Source: Onchidella celtica (lineage: Eukaryota; Mollusca; Gastropoda; Systellommatophora; Onchidiidae). From it: a DNA stretch of 64,000 nucleotides. The stretch lies in NCBI GenBank assembly GCA_963931925.1, contig OZ007582.1, positions 22,817,724 to 22,881,723 on the forward strand. The letters run 5' to 3'. Under the pieces are notes generated by a model that worked only from the letters and a program-made list of their open reading frames with translations, had not been told where the DNA came from and did no database searches. The position numbers were made by a program, and so were the translations under genes. Every line of letters begins with the position of its first letter. Position 1 is the stretch's first letter. Of the stretch, positions 1-13,700 are shown one piece after another.

Positions 1-29
1 TGATATTGAACATGACTGAATTATTTCCC

Positions 30-1385
30 GGTAGCTACATCTGGAGTTCGTTACGGCAACACGTATTGCATGGTGTTTAATAATGCACTGCATACTGCGG
101 GGAAAACAATCAATAAACGGTACCCTGCTGTACATTAAATTCGTAATTTGTCACTTATGACCGTCACACATAATGAAAATACAAATTTCCTACAATGATG
201 TGATCATAAGTCTAAATTGGATGATAACATCAATGGATGTTCGTAACGTAAACCCGAAATGTTTTGTGTTTCAATGGCATACGCCGATCTCAACGAAAGT
301 TTTTCTTTTGTTGTCATTTGGTTTAAATAGTTCACATTTACAGAACTTGATTTGGTGCCGTGTAGCAAGAAATAAAACTACGACCACATTTTCAATAGGC
401 TTTGAGCTTCACGTGGGCCTTCGTTATTGAAACTCGAAATGCTCAGTGTTGCATTAACGTACGGCAGCCCGGATCTGAAAGAACACATGTTTATCAGTTG
501 CACTGATGTTAGTAAACTTGCATGCAATACAATTTTTTACATTTGAAATTGACGACCCAAAACTTGGATGACACGATCAAAGTCATACATTTTGAGTGTC
601 ACGTGGGAGAGTTCGTTACTGAAACTCGAAATGCTTAGTGTTGCAGCCACATACTGCCTTTGCCGATTTGAAAGAAGGCCTATGTTTTATAATCAGCTGG
701 TTTCTGGTAATTCATATTATGAATACTATAAATTGTGACCTGGTAGTGTGGAATAAAAGTGCGTTTACATTTTTTTTCAATATAGACTTTGAACTCCACG
801 TGGTAGTTCGTTACTGAAACTCCAAATGTTTGGTGTTGCAGTAACACACGGCCGTTGCCGATCTGAAAGAAGGCTTTTCTTTTGTTGTCATTGGGTTTCA
901 ACTAATTCACATTATTAAAACTTGTTTTGGTGCTGTGTAGCAAGAAATAAAAGTACGATCACAGCTTTCAGTAGGCTTTGATCTTCGCGTGGGCGTTTGT
1001 TAGTGAAACTCGAAATGCTTAATGTTGCAGTCCGGATCTGAAAGCACACATTGATATCAGTTGCACTGATGTTCGTAAAATTGAAAGCAATAAAATTTTG
1101 ATTACATTTGAACACCAAGACCTAAAACTTAGATGGCACGATCAGAGTCGTACATTTTGAGTGACGTGGGAGAGTTCGTTACTGAAACTCAAAATGCTTA
1201 GTGTTGCAGTCACATAAGGTCTTTGTCTGAAAGAAGGCTTTACTTTTATAAGCAGTTGGTTCCAAGTAATTCACATGATGAAAACTTTAAATTGTGTCTT
1301 GATAACAAGGAATAATAGTAGGTTGTCTACATTTTTCAACTTAGACTTTGACCTTCGCGTAGGAGTTCGTTACTGAAACTGATTT
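30..1385. repeat. Eroded tandem satellite, ~190-bp monomers in a ~570-bp higher-order unit
   Basis: A phrase close to GTTCGTTACTGAAACTC recurs near 415, 610, 803, 993, 1170 and 1365, about 180-195 bases apart, followed each time by a block like AAATGCTTAGTGTTGCAG. Monomers three apart resemble each other most: the blocks at about 361 and 936 both read TGTAGCAAGAAATAAAA. This implies a three-monomer higher-order unit of about 570 bases. Several monomers carry CACGTG just before the shared phrase. No coding region is supported here. Confidence 0.75.
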
Positions 1386-1733
1386 GGTTTCCTTCTTCTG
1401 ATCTTCACTGTTTATCTAGGCTTAAGCGTCTATCCGTGTAGCCTATACTCTGCAGCTCTTAGAAACTTTCAGTAATCATGGAAGAATTATTTATAAAAAG
1501 CTTTATAATAGTAGGCTACATAGTATGGAAACTCATATCTGTAATAATGTATTGCCATTCCATGTTGCTGGGACATCTAGATCTGCAAGGACGGGAAACA
1601 TTTTTGTTTAGACGCATGCAATCTATGTAAAATATTTGATATTATCAAATGATAATTTCATCTCAGACATGTTACCGCAGTAGTAATGCAATGAATTGTT
1701 ATTGAATCACAGTTAATAAGCAGATCTGCAAAC

Positions 1734-1796
1734 ATGGCTTTGGCTGATGAGTTTCATTCATTACACCACACCAATGATAATTTAGCTTCAGCCCAG
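1734..1796 (+). CDS. NRF-like gene, putative first coding exon
   Basis: Encodes 21 residues beginning MALADEFHSLHH. The ATG has A at -3 and G at +4. An in-frame TGA lies 40 bases upstream, and a good donor (CAG|GTAAAA) ends the exon in phase 0, matching the phase of the next exon. The sequence has no clear relative in Neh2 and lacks DLG, so this may be an alternative start. This is the least certain exon of the gene. Confidence 0.5.
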
Positions 1797-4700
1797 GTAA
1801 AATATCAGTTCATGCTTTGATTTGCGAATGTTTAAGTGTTTTAAATGTACCATTTTTTAAAAATCTCAAATCCTCAGTGACTTTTCTAAAGAGTTTAAAG
1901 TAGCAGGATGTTCATGCTGGTCAGAGGCCACAGAGAAAAGGTTGAGATTGCAGAATATACAGCTGAGATAAAGGAGATTTTTACAGGCCACAATGATGTT
2001 TCAACTTTGGTTTTCAAACCACAGTACTTTTACTGAAAGTAATAGTTCTGGGTCCAATCACAGCTGTCAAAACAAAGATCTGTGAAAGCTTTCAAATAAT
2101 CCAACAAACAGCCTGTCTTCAAAGTGTACAAAAAACCACCACCACTGTGCAAGACATCTATGTAATAAGGAAGACCTGTCAGACAAGATGGTCCAATAAG
2201 TAACACTGTGCCCACTATTGTGGATGGTTCACTAACAAGGATGGGATAACATGAGGTAGTGCTGAAATTTCTGAAAGATGACAGCCCTAAAATGATGGCT
2301 GTCCACTACCTTATCCCGAGAGAGAGTTTGGCAGCTGCTAGGCTTAGTCTTCCAAGTAGGCTAATAAAACAGGTAGATGAAATGAAGGCCCATCCAAAGA
2401 CTGTGAAGATTGTTAAAAAAAACAATTCTATGAGGACTATGTGTGGCTGCACCTTGATACCAGTTGCTATCAAAAAGTTACTGTCTGGAAAGGTTTACTG
2501 CCTTGCTTGATACTTGGTTCAAGATCATGACAGCTTTGGGTTCATGAGATTCAGCGAAGCCAAAGCCTTCAGTTTCATTTCATAAAAATGGAGTCAGATC
2601 AGATCAACAAGCTAATGGAGATGAAAGTTGATGACAGTGTGAAATTGATCCATGCTTCCAGATAACACTTCATGTAGCTGGATTATCAAGTTGTTGCCAA
2701 ATATGCATGTAAAACTTATTAGCTATGGAGGCTCAGCAAGTAGTTTTGCCCTTCCCAAAAGCATACTTGTTTGAATGTGCCTTTGGTGCTGTTATGGATA
2801 TGGTGACTAAAAAATGAGAACATGTTACATGTTATTAGTTCTACAGTTTTCTACTTGAGTTCCTATGTATGCAGACTGAACTGGGCATCAAAATCAAATG
2901 GAAGATTACCCACATTTATTTTCTTTTGTTCACAGTTTATAAAAGCACTTCTGGCCTTCCCTGTAATTGGGCATTAAATCAAATAGATGGGGTAGGGATG
3001 GAACATAGAACTCTTGAGAACCAGTGCAGTAAACTACAATTTTGGTGTGATTTCAGTGCCCATGTGTCCTTTTGTCATTTTATGTAACATACAGATTTTT
3101 GCTGGCTAGCTTTAGTAATGACCAGTGCATCCTGATGTCCATCTGTGTTAAGTTTTGCAGTAGATGCTAGCATTAAAATACAGTTAAGTTACATTTCAGC
3201 ATTTACATCTGAGGAAATGAGAATTCAATTATTTTGGCGTTTATGTCACAAACATTGTATTGGTTCACATAATTTAACTATGGCCCTTAAACTCTTTTGT
3301 CTTCTGTGTCTGTGATATCTTTAAACAGATGCTGAACTTGAAATGCACCTTAGTCTGATCCTTTCACTTCAGTGTAGGAAAATTGCGGTTCAGTTGTTTG
3401 GTGTTTATGTAACATACAGTCTTTTGCTAACTGGAAGCTCTCCCATAGCTGCTGAACTCATATACCCTCAGTAGGCCTGGAGCCTTGTACCAAAAGCTCA
3501 AGTTAATAATAATTTTAAATTGACCACAGTATAATAGTGCATGATTTCTGGGACTTTTACAATTTGGTGTTTATGTAACGTACATACTTTTGGTGTCTGC
3601 CAGCTTACTATTGTTGCAGAAAGAGCATTTTTGTGCCACATTAGACTTTGATATTAGTAATAGTCAGAACCATTTATTCATTTATTTGGATAAGTACATT
3701 TTATTTTGAACATATTTTTATGTTTTTGATGTTTATGTAACATACAGACCGCAAATCTGAGAGGCATTTTGAATGTCACAAATGATTATTGACTCACAAG
3801 ATTGTATTTCTGACAGTATGAAATAAACTTGCTTAATTAGTTTCCTGGCCTTCTAATTACAAGTGCTTGAGTTGTTTTTGTGTTGTGACGGTGTTTATGT
3901 AACATACATCCTGTCAATCAAGAATGAGTGATATTGTTGAAACCCAAGGGAATGCTAAAAGGCAGCTACAGAGTATGAAAGACAATTGTTTACAGAATGA
4001 GATGTACTGGTTTTTAAGGATGGATATCAATTTTTAAAATTCATCATTGTGTCACAAAAAGTGTACAGCAAATCAGATTCTGACCCATATGTAAATAGTT
4101 GCATTGCACTTGAATTTGAAATGTAATAATTCTGTTGTTGCAGCAAAAAGCTGATTTGTTGGCTAAAGAAAAGGAGGAACGAGAGAAACAAGAACTAGCA
4201 GATCAGTGGCTGAAGAAAAACTTCAGAAGAGATGGAGAGACAGGTCAGCAGTTCTTCATCTTATCATAATTGCAGTACATGTTTTAATTTGTTGAAGTCT
4301 GATTTGTTTTTAAATAATAATGTAATGAAATATTTGATTGTGTGCGATTTTGATCTAGTTTTTGTTGTGTTGTACAGTTGTTACTGATTATTCTCCTTAT
4401 CTTTTTATTCCATGTTGCATTCGATGAAAGCTTGGTATGAGCTTGACACAATAGTCTTATATATATAATATGGCACATTGATCCAGTGGGTCAGGGCATT
4501 TGACCCAGGTAAAATTGGTCCCAGGGTTGAATCCTACTTAGGGGTTCAAGCTGATTTACACTTTTTGTGGTCTATTCCTATTCAAAATATCCTTTCGGTG
4601 GCAGCTGATGGAAGCTGAAAGTGAAAAGAGGACTTAATTCTTTGACTAGTTATACTGCAATGTTTGTGGTAAAAAGCATTGCTATGGTAATCTACTTTTA

Positions 4701-7700
4701 TTGGGAGCCCTGTGGTTTCAGCCTTATAACATTTTCGTATTCACTATTGAAACAGTTGCGGTATAGCTAAGCCAATGTAATGGTGCATTCATTTTCCCAT
4801 TGTGTAGAAAATTGCGACGTCCTAATACTAATAGGACAAATAAGAAGCAAGCTAAGATAGTTTTTCAACAAGTACCGATAGTTACGATCTTGACTGTGAT
4901 GGTGTGTAATGTAACTAAGATAATGGAATTTGTTTAAAGATCTAGATATTGTGTATTATGTTGCAAAACAATGCTCCAGATTTCAGATGTTAATTGATGG
5001 TGTGTTGACTTCTAGAAATATTTTGTAAATGGTTGGTCCGCAAAGGATCTCTAGAGGGAAAAATGGCTGAAGGTCTGTGAGTTAAAGCCCCAATAAAATG
5101 GTCCTGTGTGAGAAAAAGGTTTCAGCCAAAAATCCCTACCAGAACTAGTTTAGCGTGAAAGTGAATTCAAAGCATTTTTTGTGTGATGAGACCCAATCCT
5201 ATGACTTTTCTGGGATTTTTTGAAAATCAGTATAATCTTTTCTTCGCAACATGTTTTTTCTAATGCCAAAATGTTTTATGATGCCCAATGCCCACTTCAT
5301 TTCATTTTTTATCTAATGCTGTCTTCATTGCAGGTGAATGGGTGCGACTGCAGAATGCTACCTCCGGAAATAGCACAAATGTGGGCCCTGTACCTTTGGT
5401 GGATAACAATGGAAATGATGTAAGTAGAGAACAGACATAAGATGGAAACTATTTTACAGATTGGTTGTGAAATAATGAGTGGCAAATTATAATTGTAATG
5501 TTGTTGGAGAATGTTAAACTGTTTATCAGTTTGCAAAGAATAACCTACAGCTTTCCTTTGATAATGCTCTGAAATGGTACCATTAAAACAGATGCTATCA
5601 TGCATCCTTAAATACTTATCTCACCAAGAAGAATATTGTGCAAGGAAATGTGAAAACTATCAGTGAGCAATGTAACAAATCCCAGACTGGGAGATGTACT
5701 GATTATGACAGGACGACGATCACGAACAGACAAGTATAACACTTAACAGAACAACCAAACAGGCTCACACATTTATTATACATAAAGATAAAGGTATACG
5801 TGCAATTACATACAGTACATTATTCAATTCAAATACCATCCAATGGTCATCATTCCCAACATTCATTCGATCTCTGGGTCCACAACCCGATAATAACTTT
5901 CTAAAATATACTCCGGCCTCAGCCTCACCTCAATGTATGTACTACTTGCGGGCCTATCTTACTGGCTCCTGCTCAACCTAATCTCAATATCTTAATCTCA
6001 CCTCAATATCTCAATATCGTAATATCACCTCAATATCGTAATATCACCTCAATATCGTAATATCACCTCAATAGCTTAATATCACATGAATATCTTAATT
6101 CATAACGTCCCTGTCTGTGGCCAGACTGCCACGACTAATGTGCTCTCGCTGTCCTGCGCGACAGCTTCACTCAGGCTGGCCTGTGGGTAGCCTTCTGCTC
6201 AACCCAAGCATCTCCTTATGCTGGCCTATCCCCTGCACCAGTCTCTCCACCACGGGTAGCCTCACGGCCCGACCCCGGCACCTATAAGAATAACATTACA
6301 TCTCTATAACACCATACAATTACTATCCACTTCACCACTCATTACGAACCATCAAGCGTACACACAACAGTCCACATTTCACTCACCACACATCTGCACT
6401 TCTCTACGGTAACACACCTCTACCGTATTACACAGTCCTCAGACTCGCTACGAATCCATGATCCGAACTTACATCTATCGCTCATTGCGCACATCTCTAT
6501 ACACAGTAATCAATGACTTTCACATTCCTCACATATAACTTATTTACATCATATTCATAGGAGAATATAGTACATCAATCATAGTTCAACCTACCAGTCA
6601 TCACTGGAAAACACACAATCTCCCGACTGCTTTCTTCACGTCTGTCCCCTTGGACTTCTTAACTTGCAGTGATCTGACTACTCAGATTTTGCCTCAACTC
6701 ACTCACACACGCACGCTTCAAGTCCCCTTCCCCGCACTTATTAACTCTCGCTCACTCGCTCGTGACAAGCAAGAGCAGTAGTAAGATAAACTATAATTAT
6801 CCAAATAGAGATGCAGGAACTTCTTTATATTCATGGCCATTCACATGTTTTCGCTTTAGGTTTTGCTAATGTCAATAACTGTCAGTTGTGTTGTATATTC
6901 ATGTCATTAATTTCCTCTCAGGAATCCATTTCGCTGGAAGCTGCCTTGGACTTCCTTTCAAACAGTGTTGATCCTATCACACTTCCTGCTCTGGATGAGT
7001 CCGAAAATGCAATTGGCACCACTGCCTTTGATGGCTTCTCAGATGTTCCTGTCCAGAACATGCAGGGACAACAGGTAATTTAAAGTTCCAAGGAATTCTT
7101 AAGTTCTTTGTGACAGTTACAAGTAAAAAATGATCAGAAAATAAATTTATGCATGGGTGCCAGACCTCCGGTATATACCGGATTTCCGGTTTTGCTATGT
7201 ATCGTTAGCACAGGGCTACGGTCATGTTTTGGCTGATTCGCAGTTTTAGGTCAGGCGCTTCACATGCATCAGCAGCTCTTCATCGCGCTAACAATAACGT
7301 GAATTTGAAAGTGAGCAAAGTGTCATGAATTGTGTCTGGTCAAGACCCGCTTGTTCTGCATATCGTTTGAGTGGACGTAGTCTATCATGTGTTGCTCTGA
7401 CTTCATCTCGTGTGTGTCAGGCCTACGCCAGAATTAATGCATTAAACGCCTGCAGTGGTAGATCTACGAACGTTTATTATCGATTAACGATGGATGCTTT
7501 CGTTTTAAATCCCGGTTGCTTGGTTCCGCGTACACTGTGCACATGTTGTGCAGACTGATTTGACGTGTTACTACTGTTACGCAAAAAGCTGGTCCTAGAA
7601 TCTAGACCAAGGTCGAGCATGCCCCCTTCATCTGTACCGATACACGTTGTACGGCTAGCCCACTAATAATCATTGTACTAGATCAGCCCGATGACAGAAT

Positions 7701-10700
7701 CTTTAGTTTACAAAGGCCTCAGATTGTTCTACTTTTTTAGTTTTCCGGCATCAATATCATCGGCATAGCCGGATTTCACTTCATTTAGTCCAATAAACAG
7801 CACTGCAAGCGTGAGTGAGGCCTATAGGTCTGACGCTTCCATTATAACCACGGGGGTCGTAAGCAGTGCGAGTCAAGCAGCGGCATGCTGCTAAAGCCTT
7901 GTTTTCATGTGTACGGAAACGAAAACGTCAAACCTCCATTAAGTACCTGTACATATAGTTGTTGTTTTACTACTTGATGGATGTTTGACGTTTCCGTTGC
8001 TGTTTCCATTTCCGTACAAAGGAAAACCCAGCTTAGCGGCGTTGATTTGAAAGGGAGACAACAGGATCTGTTTTATTGGCCCAAGAGACACAAAATTCAT
8101 GTATACTGTCATACATTAATAAACGCACAAAAGCAATGGTTACATGTATTGTCCATTGTGTGTTTGTGATATGTTTTACAAACTTATTGGAGAAATTTTT
8201 CCTACATTCCAAATTAAGTAGGAAATAATATTCATCATATAAAACGAACAGTGCTGCAGTCACACACATTTTACGTGAACAAGGAAAGTTATAGGTATGC
8301 ACAAATACTTAGTAACCGTGGTACATTATTGTGACATGTAAAGAGGTTTCTTCTCTGATACATGTATAATTGAAAATTGCTTTTATACTGCATTGGTGTA
8401 CGCGATTTAGGTGTCATTTAGTTGGTAGGTCTGTTGTTTTATCACTGCGTTGCTCAGTGCCCGCGACTTCAGGTTTGGCTGATTTGGTCAAAGTGATTTT
8501 CAGGTTTGAGATGGCCCCGCTGCTGGCACCCATGAGTATGTATTAGATATTTTAGATCATATTTCTTGTCTCATTCATCTTAATGAAAGATAGTAAGAAA
8601 GTATACGCTTGAGATATAGCCAGTTGCATGTTTCCCCGGCAAAAGTGACTGTTTAAAAGTGAGCTGCCAAGTAGTACTATCTACTCACAGGGTTCCTGCG
8701 CATCCCTGGAAAACCCCTGATTTTAAATTATTATAAAAACCCCTGGAAAAAGTGAATTACCCCTGAAATTTGCCCTGTATGAAAAAAAACACTAAAAAGC
8801 GGGAGAATCAGAGTTACTGTTTTTGTTTTCTCTTATTTTCTGACCTTTGAGTAGCCCTGGAATTTAACATTTTACCCCTGGAAAAACCCCAGGAAAACTC
8901 CTGAAAAAATTTCTTAAAGAGGTGCAGGAACCCTGTACACAAAAACTTCATCAGAAAGTGACTTCAGGGAGAGGATTTGGGCTCAGGTTTACTTTTTTGA
9001 TTTCATTGTAAGTAAATGACATACTGTAACATACTGGATGTGTAATAAGATACTTGTTTTAATGAAGGGTTTTAATTAGACAATAATATTTCCAATTGTG
9101 ATATTGTCGTACTTTCTTGTTCTTGTAATTTTTTTTTTCAAATTACTTATTGCCCAGCTGAGCTTAGGAATGGCCATCTGAAAATTTGTCCTTAGTTGAT
9201 CGTGTAATCAATTCCATGGCTGATTTGTGACCTGATTTAAAAGTTATGCACCTATCTTTACCTTGCTTTTCTTTGTGCAGTTTGAATCTGTTGTGCCACA
9301 GCAACAACAAATAGTGCAGCAGCCCCAGTTCGTTGAGCATCAAGACAGTCTTGAGGAGAGCTGGAATGGCTTGGTGGACTATCTGAACATGACGAGCACA
9401 TGTGTTGATGAGACCACTGACAACACCAGTAGCCCTTCTCTCGGGGACCAGATCAACTCATCCATTGTCCTTGCTTCAGATGTGGGTCTGGGACAGGAAG
9501 TAAACTCTCAGATGGATTATCTGATCCAAAATGCTACTCTGCCATCCCCAGGCATGGATATAGGAAATGATTTAAGTGAGTGTCTTTTATCTGTCTCCCC
9601 ATTTTCCTTTTGTCTCTGTTTACCCCATTGGTAAAGATCACATGTTAGGAATTGCCATGTGTCAACTTTTCTAAAGGTTGTACTCCTAAGAGGACTTTGT
9701 GTGGAACTGTGGCAGTGACATGAAATAAGACAGCTATTTCCTCAGAAGAACTGTTGCATTTTCAGAAATGTCATTGCACCATAAGTTGTGGTTTATTTTT
9801 TGTGACACCCTCAAGCTAGGAGAAGAATTTCATTTTGTTCTCGCAAATATCAGCATTATATGATCACATTTTTTTTTCCAGATAACTTAATTTTGTAAAT
9901 TAACCTGATGCAAGAAATTTTCATTTGTGTCTTCCAAGGCAAGTCTGAGTTGGTTGTACTTGATGTAGTTTTAGATTGTCAAGAAAGGATTTAACATTGT
10001 TTTTAATTTCACATTGTGTTCAAATTTTTATTTCAAGCTACCCTGACCACAGTCAGTGAGCTTAACTCTCCCATGACCCTCCAGCCTGCCAGTAATGCAT
10101 CTGTGGATTTTGATCTGGGAGATTTCAACTTTTTTGACGATATGCCTGTCCTGGAAAACTCTTCAATAGATGACTTTGACTTGTCGGAGGTAGATGATCT
10201 TTTCCGGAGTATTCAAGGCACCAGCAGCGCAGCTGTGATGGATGGAACCATGGATTTGGCAGAAGGTAAGCCATGATATTCAATAACTTTGTTCTGTACT
10301 TACAATTCATGATAGGATTAAGTTGTGTATTCTTCTGTTGAGTAAACAACCTTATGGAAAGGTGTGGGACAAAAGCCTGTGGGATGTGAGAAATGTTACA
10401 TGAAGTGGGTCTGAAAGCTTCAGAAGTTATGAAGGTATCTTGTCGCAAACTATAACATTTGATATGGTACTGTTGTTTTCTTTCACAGTTATGCAATACT
10501 TTTTTCTTTCTTTTTTTTTTGTTGTTTAGACAGAAGAAAAGAAATACGCGACTATGAAAGTTGTATCTTATTATAAAAAAAGAAAATAGCGACGGGAGCT
10601 GTTTTATTGTGGTACGATTTTGGCTGTTTGATTAGTTTTATTGGTTAATGCCAAAGCCTGAATGACACTGACAGTATCAGATATATTGAAATTAATTAAT

Positions 10701-13700
10701 ATTCTTAACCCCCACGCCATGCAAGGCGTGGAAATGCGGCATCGACTTCCCATGCATTCATTGTGCATGTGTGTGTAACATGGCAAGGTCAAACTGACTG
10801 CAAGTGTGGAAACTTAGCTTCACGTATCAGATCACTGTCCTCTTTGAGATGTAACTTCGAGATGTCAGGGAGTTAAAGGCCGAAACATCTAATGAAAATA
10901 TCCACTCTTCCTTTGAAGATCATCATCTGTCTCGCTCCACCTGAGGAGTTTCTTACCGCATTGTTTCTCTTCTAAATCAAAGGCACTGTGACAATGGCAT
11001 GTTTACCAGTGAACCACTGGTCGGAATCACAAAGACTGGGCTCTGTCAAAAGGTGTAACATCGACATAGAAACAGTTGCTCAACAAATTTGCAACATTAT
11101 CTCATTTTCTCACAAGTGGACCATCATCTAGAGTTGTCTGTATCTAAGAACCAACCAGAAACAAGCTCTGAAATGACCTTAGCCCCAAATGCCCACATTG
11201 GTTCATTAACCCTGGTCCCACGTTGAGTGAACTCGTCCACGTAACGCCCCTGCGGGGATAGCCAGCAGCCAGTCAGCCTATGGTTCGCGTGTTGCCAGTA
11301 ACCTCGACGGTCGGATCAATCGGGTCCTTGTGAACACGTGTATGGCGTATACTTCAGGACGCACTAACAACAATAGTGGATAAATCGTAAGGGACCCCTA
11401 TGATATTTGGATAAAGTACTTGTGATGATATGCAGTAGGTTTTATTGTGAAATGGAAAGCCCCAAATCAAGAATTTTCTGCATTTACATGCCTTTTAACA
11501 CGTTTTATCATTTTCCCAAGACCTCTGCGCTTTTTCTGTCCCTATGTCAGGCCATTCAGGTGAACAAATTATTTTTTAAGCCATTCGCTTGATTTACTAA
11601 CCACATGTATCGTGACATTGCCTTCTCCCTCCTCTACTATGTAAAGCGTCCACTTACTATAATGTTAGTTTTAGCGAGAGATTTGATTTCCTTCCAGGTC
11701 GTAGAGCACATGAATACATGTACTGAAAAGCGGTTTAATCAAAGGAACACAATATCTCTCTAATTACCACATCAAATAAAGACAACGACCAACAACAAAG
11801 TCGGTCATTTTCTCCCAGTTTTCCCTGATGAAAAACCTACTGACAGACGCCCTTATGCAGCATGCCCTAATATTACATTGGAATTCATAATTACAGACGT
11901 AGAACGGTGTCTCAAATACGCACATGGCCCCTTTCTTCTCATTTCACATGTAGACGACAACCAGCATCAAAGTAAAAGTTTCCCCAAGATTTTGCCCAGT
12001 TCAAACTTCAGACCGTCAGTACTATTACACGAGTATGACGAATAGTTGCGAATAGTTGCATCGTAATAAACGTAATCGGACGATACCATTTTGTTAGATA
12101 TAGTAGGTGTGACAGGATAGATAAACACGCGAAAATTGTGTGGAAAAAAAACGTGAAAAAACAGCGACAGCCTTGGCAATCGAATAAACAAAGCACGAGG
12201 TGCACCGTTGATATACAAAAATGTGGCCTCTCGCAGGACCCGCGGTTAAGCGTGTCGGACAAAATAATGGCCTCGAGTGTCTCGCGTGTTGTGCAGGGAG
12301 GCCAATTTAGTGGCCTCCCGCAGGACTAGGGTTACTATGTGCCAATCTGGATGAAACTATTTGTTCAGGGCTCGGGGGGCGTTGCCAGTTATCATGCTTT
12401 GTTTCCATAAAAATTACAGCTGTCACTTTGGTATCATTAGTCAGATCATTGGTTAGAGACTTGCTGACAAAGGTTTTGCTGGTTAATTCATTATCAAGGG
12501 TGATAAAGCATAGCAGTGAGTGTTTTCATACCAATTAAATACAAACCAAATGATGTGGACAGTGGTAGTGTGGTCATCACACACTGGCAAGGGTCAGTGC
12601 AACCCATATAAGATTCCCTGTGAGTAAGGTCAATGACCGATCAGCGGGCTTTATTGGTAGCCCAGGGCTTGTAGGTTAAATGTCAACCAACCTCACCCAA
12701 TCTCCATAGTAATGGTATCGACCTGTAGTGTTTATTAAAGTATCCTTTAAAAATGTTGTCATGACAGTAGTAAAGTGCAATCTTTTTTTCTTTTTTTTTT
12801 TTTGGGCTCCCTTTGATGGGCCAAGGGCATAGGGAACCTTATTTGACACTATATTAATTGTTGCAATTTTCCCACTCAAAAACAAATACCCTGTAGCAAG
12901 ACTAGGTTATTGTGAAGGAAACTTTCTAGATCAAGGGTTTTTAACCCAGGGGTGGCAAGTTTTAGGGGGGAGAGTGGTGTCCACAAACAGAACAAAAAAA
13001 ATAATAATAGTGAAAATCTCTCGCGCTCAGGCTGGGTTTCAAATGGTACTGTGTCATGAGAGGGGGAAACAGAAAGAGAAGGTGGAAGCACAGGTTTTAT
13101 CCCACCCAATGATTGGTACCTCATCCAGTATAGTTAGAAAAAAACATCTAGATTTCACATAAGTAGACTCAATTATGTTTTTGTTTTTGTCTGTTGTTTC
13201 AGTTTTTGTTTAAAATAAAGTTGGGTTATTTGCATTGTTAATTTGAAATCTTCTGTAAGATTTGCACATGTATCTCTGTTCCAGGTATGGATGCCATTCA
13301 GATGTTCGAGGACAATTTCAGCTCCTCAGCTGCATCTATGGGCAGTGCTTCTTCCCACAATGTAAGTCTTCCTTTTTATTTCTTTTCATCGAGCATGGAT
13401 TACACATTCATTTTGCACCATACTCAAAAGAAAGCCAAAAACTGAATGAGTATGGCACAGCTTTGCTGTCATTTTCATGTCCAACCCACTGGGACAAAGT
13501 TTGAATCATTTTTATCTTATGTAAACATTCAGGAATGATTGTTATCTCAGTGTGAAGCATGAACGAACGGGCAGAATTTTATACGTCGTCGACCTGCTGA
13601 TGAAACCGTGAATCCCACATTAGACACATTTTTCATGTGGGACAAAAAAACGTTTAAACATACTCCCCGTGTTATAATTGAGCAAAAAACGATTATAAGT

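Noticed and set aside
7325-7558. 77-codon plus-strand frame
   Set aside because: Lies inside the hAT-like element; copy B, which has homologous sequence, does not keep the frame as a recognisable protein.
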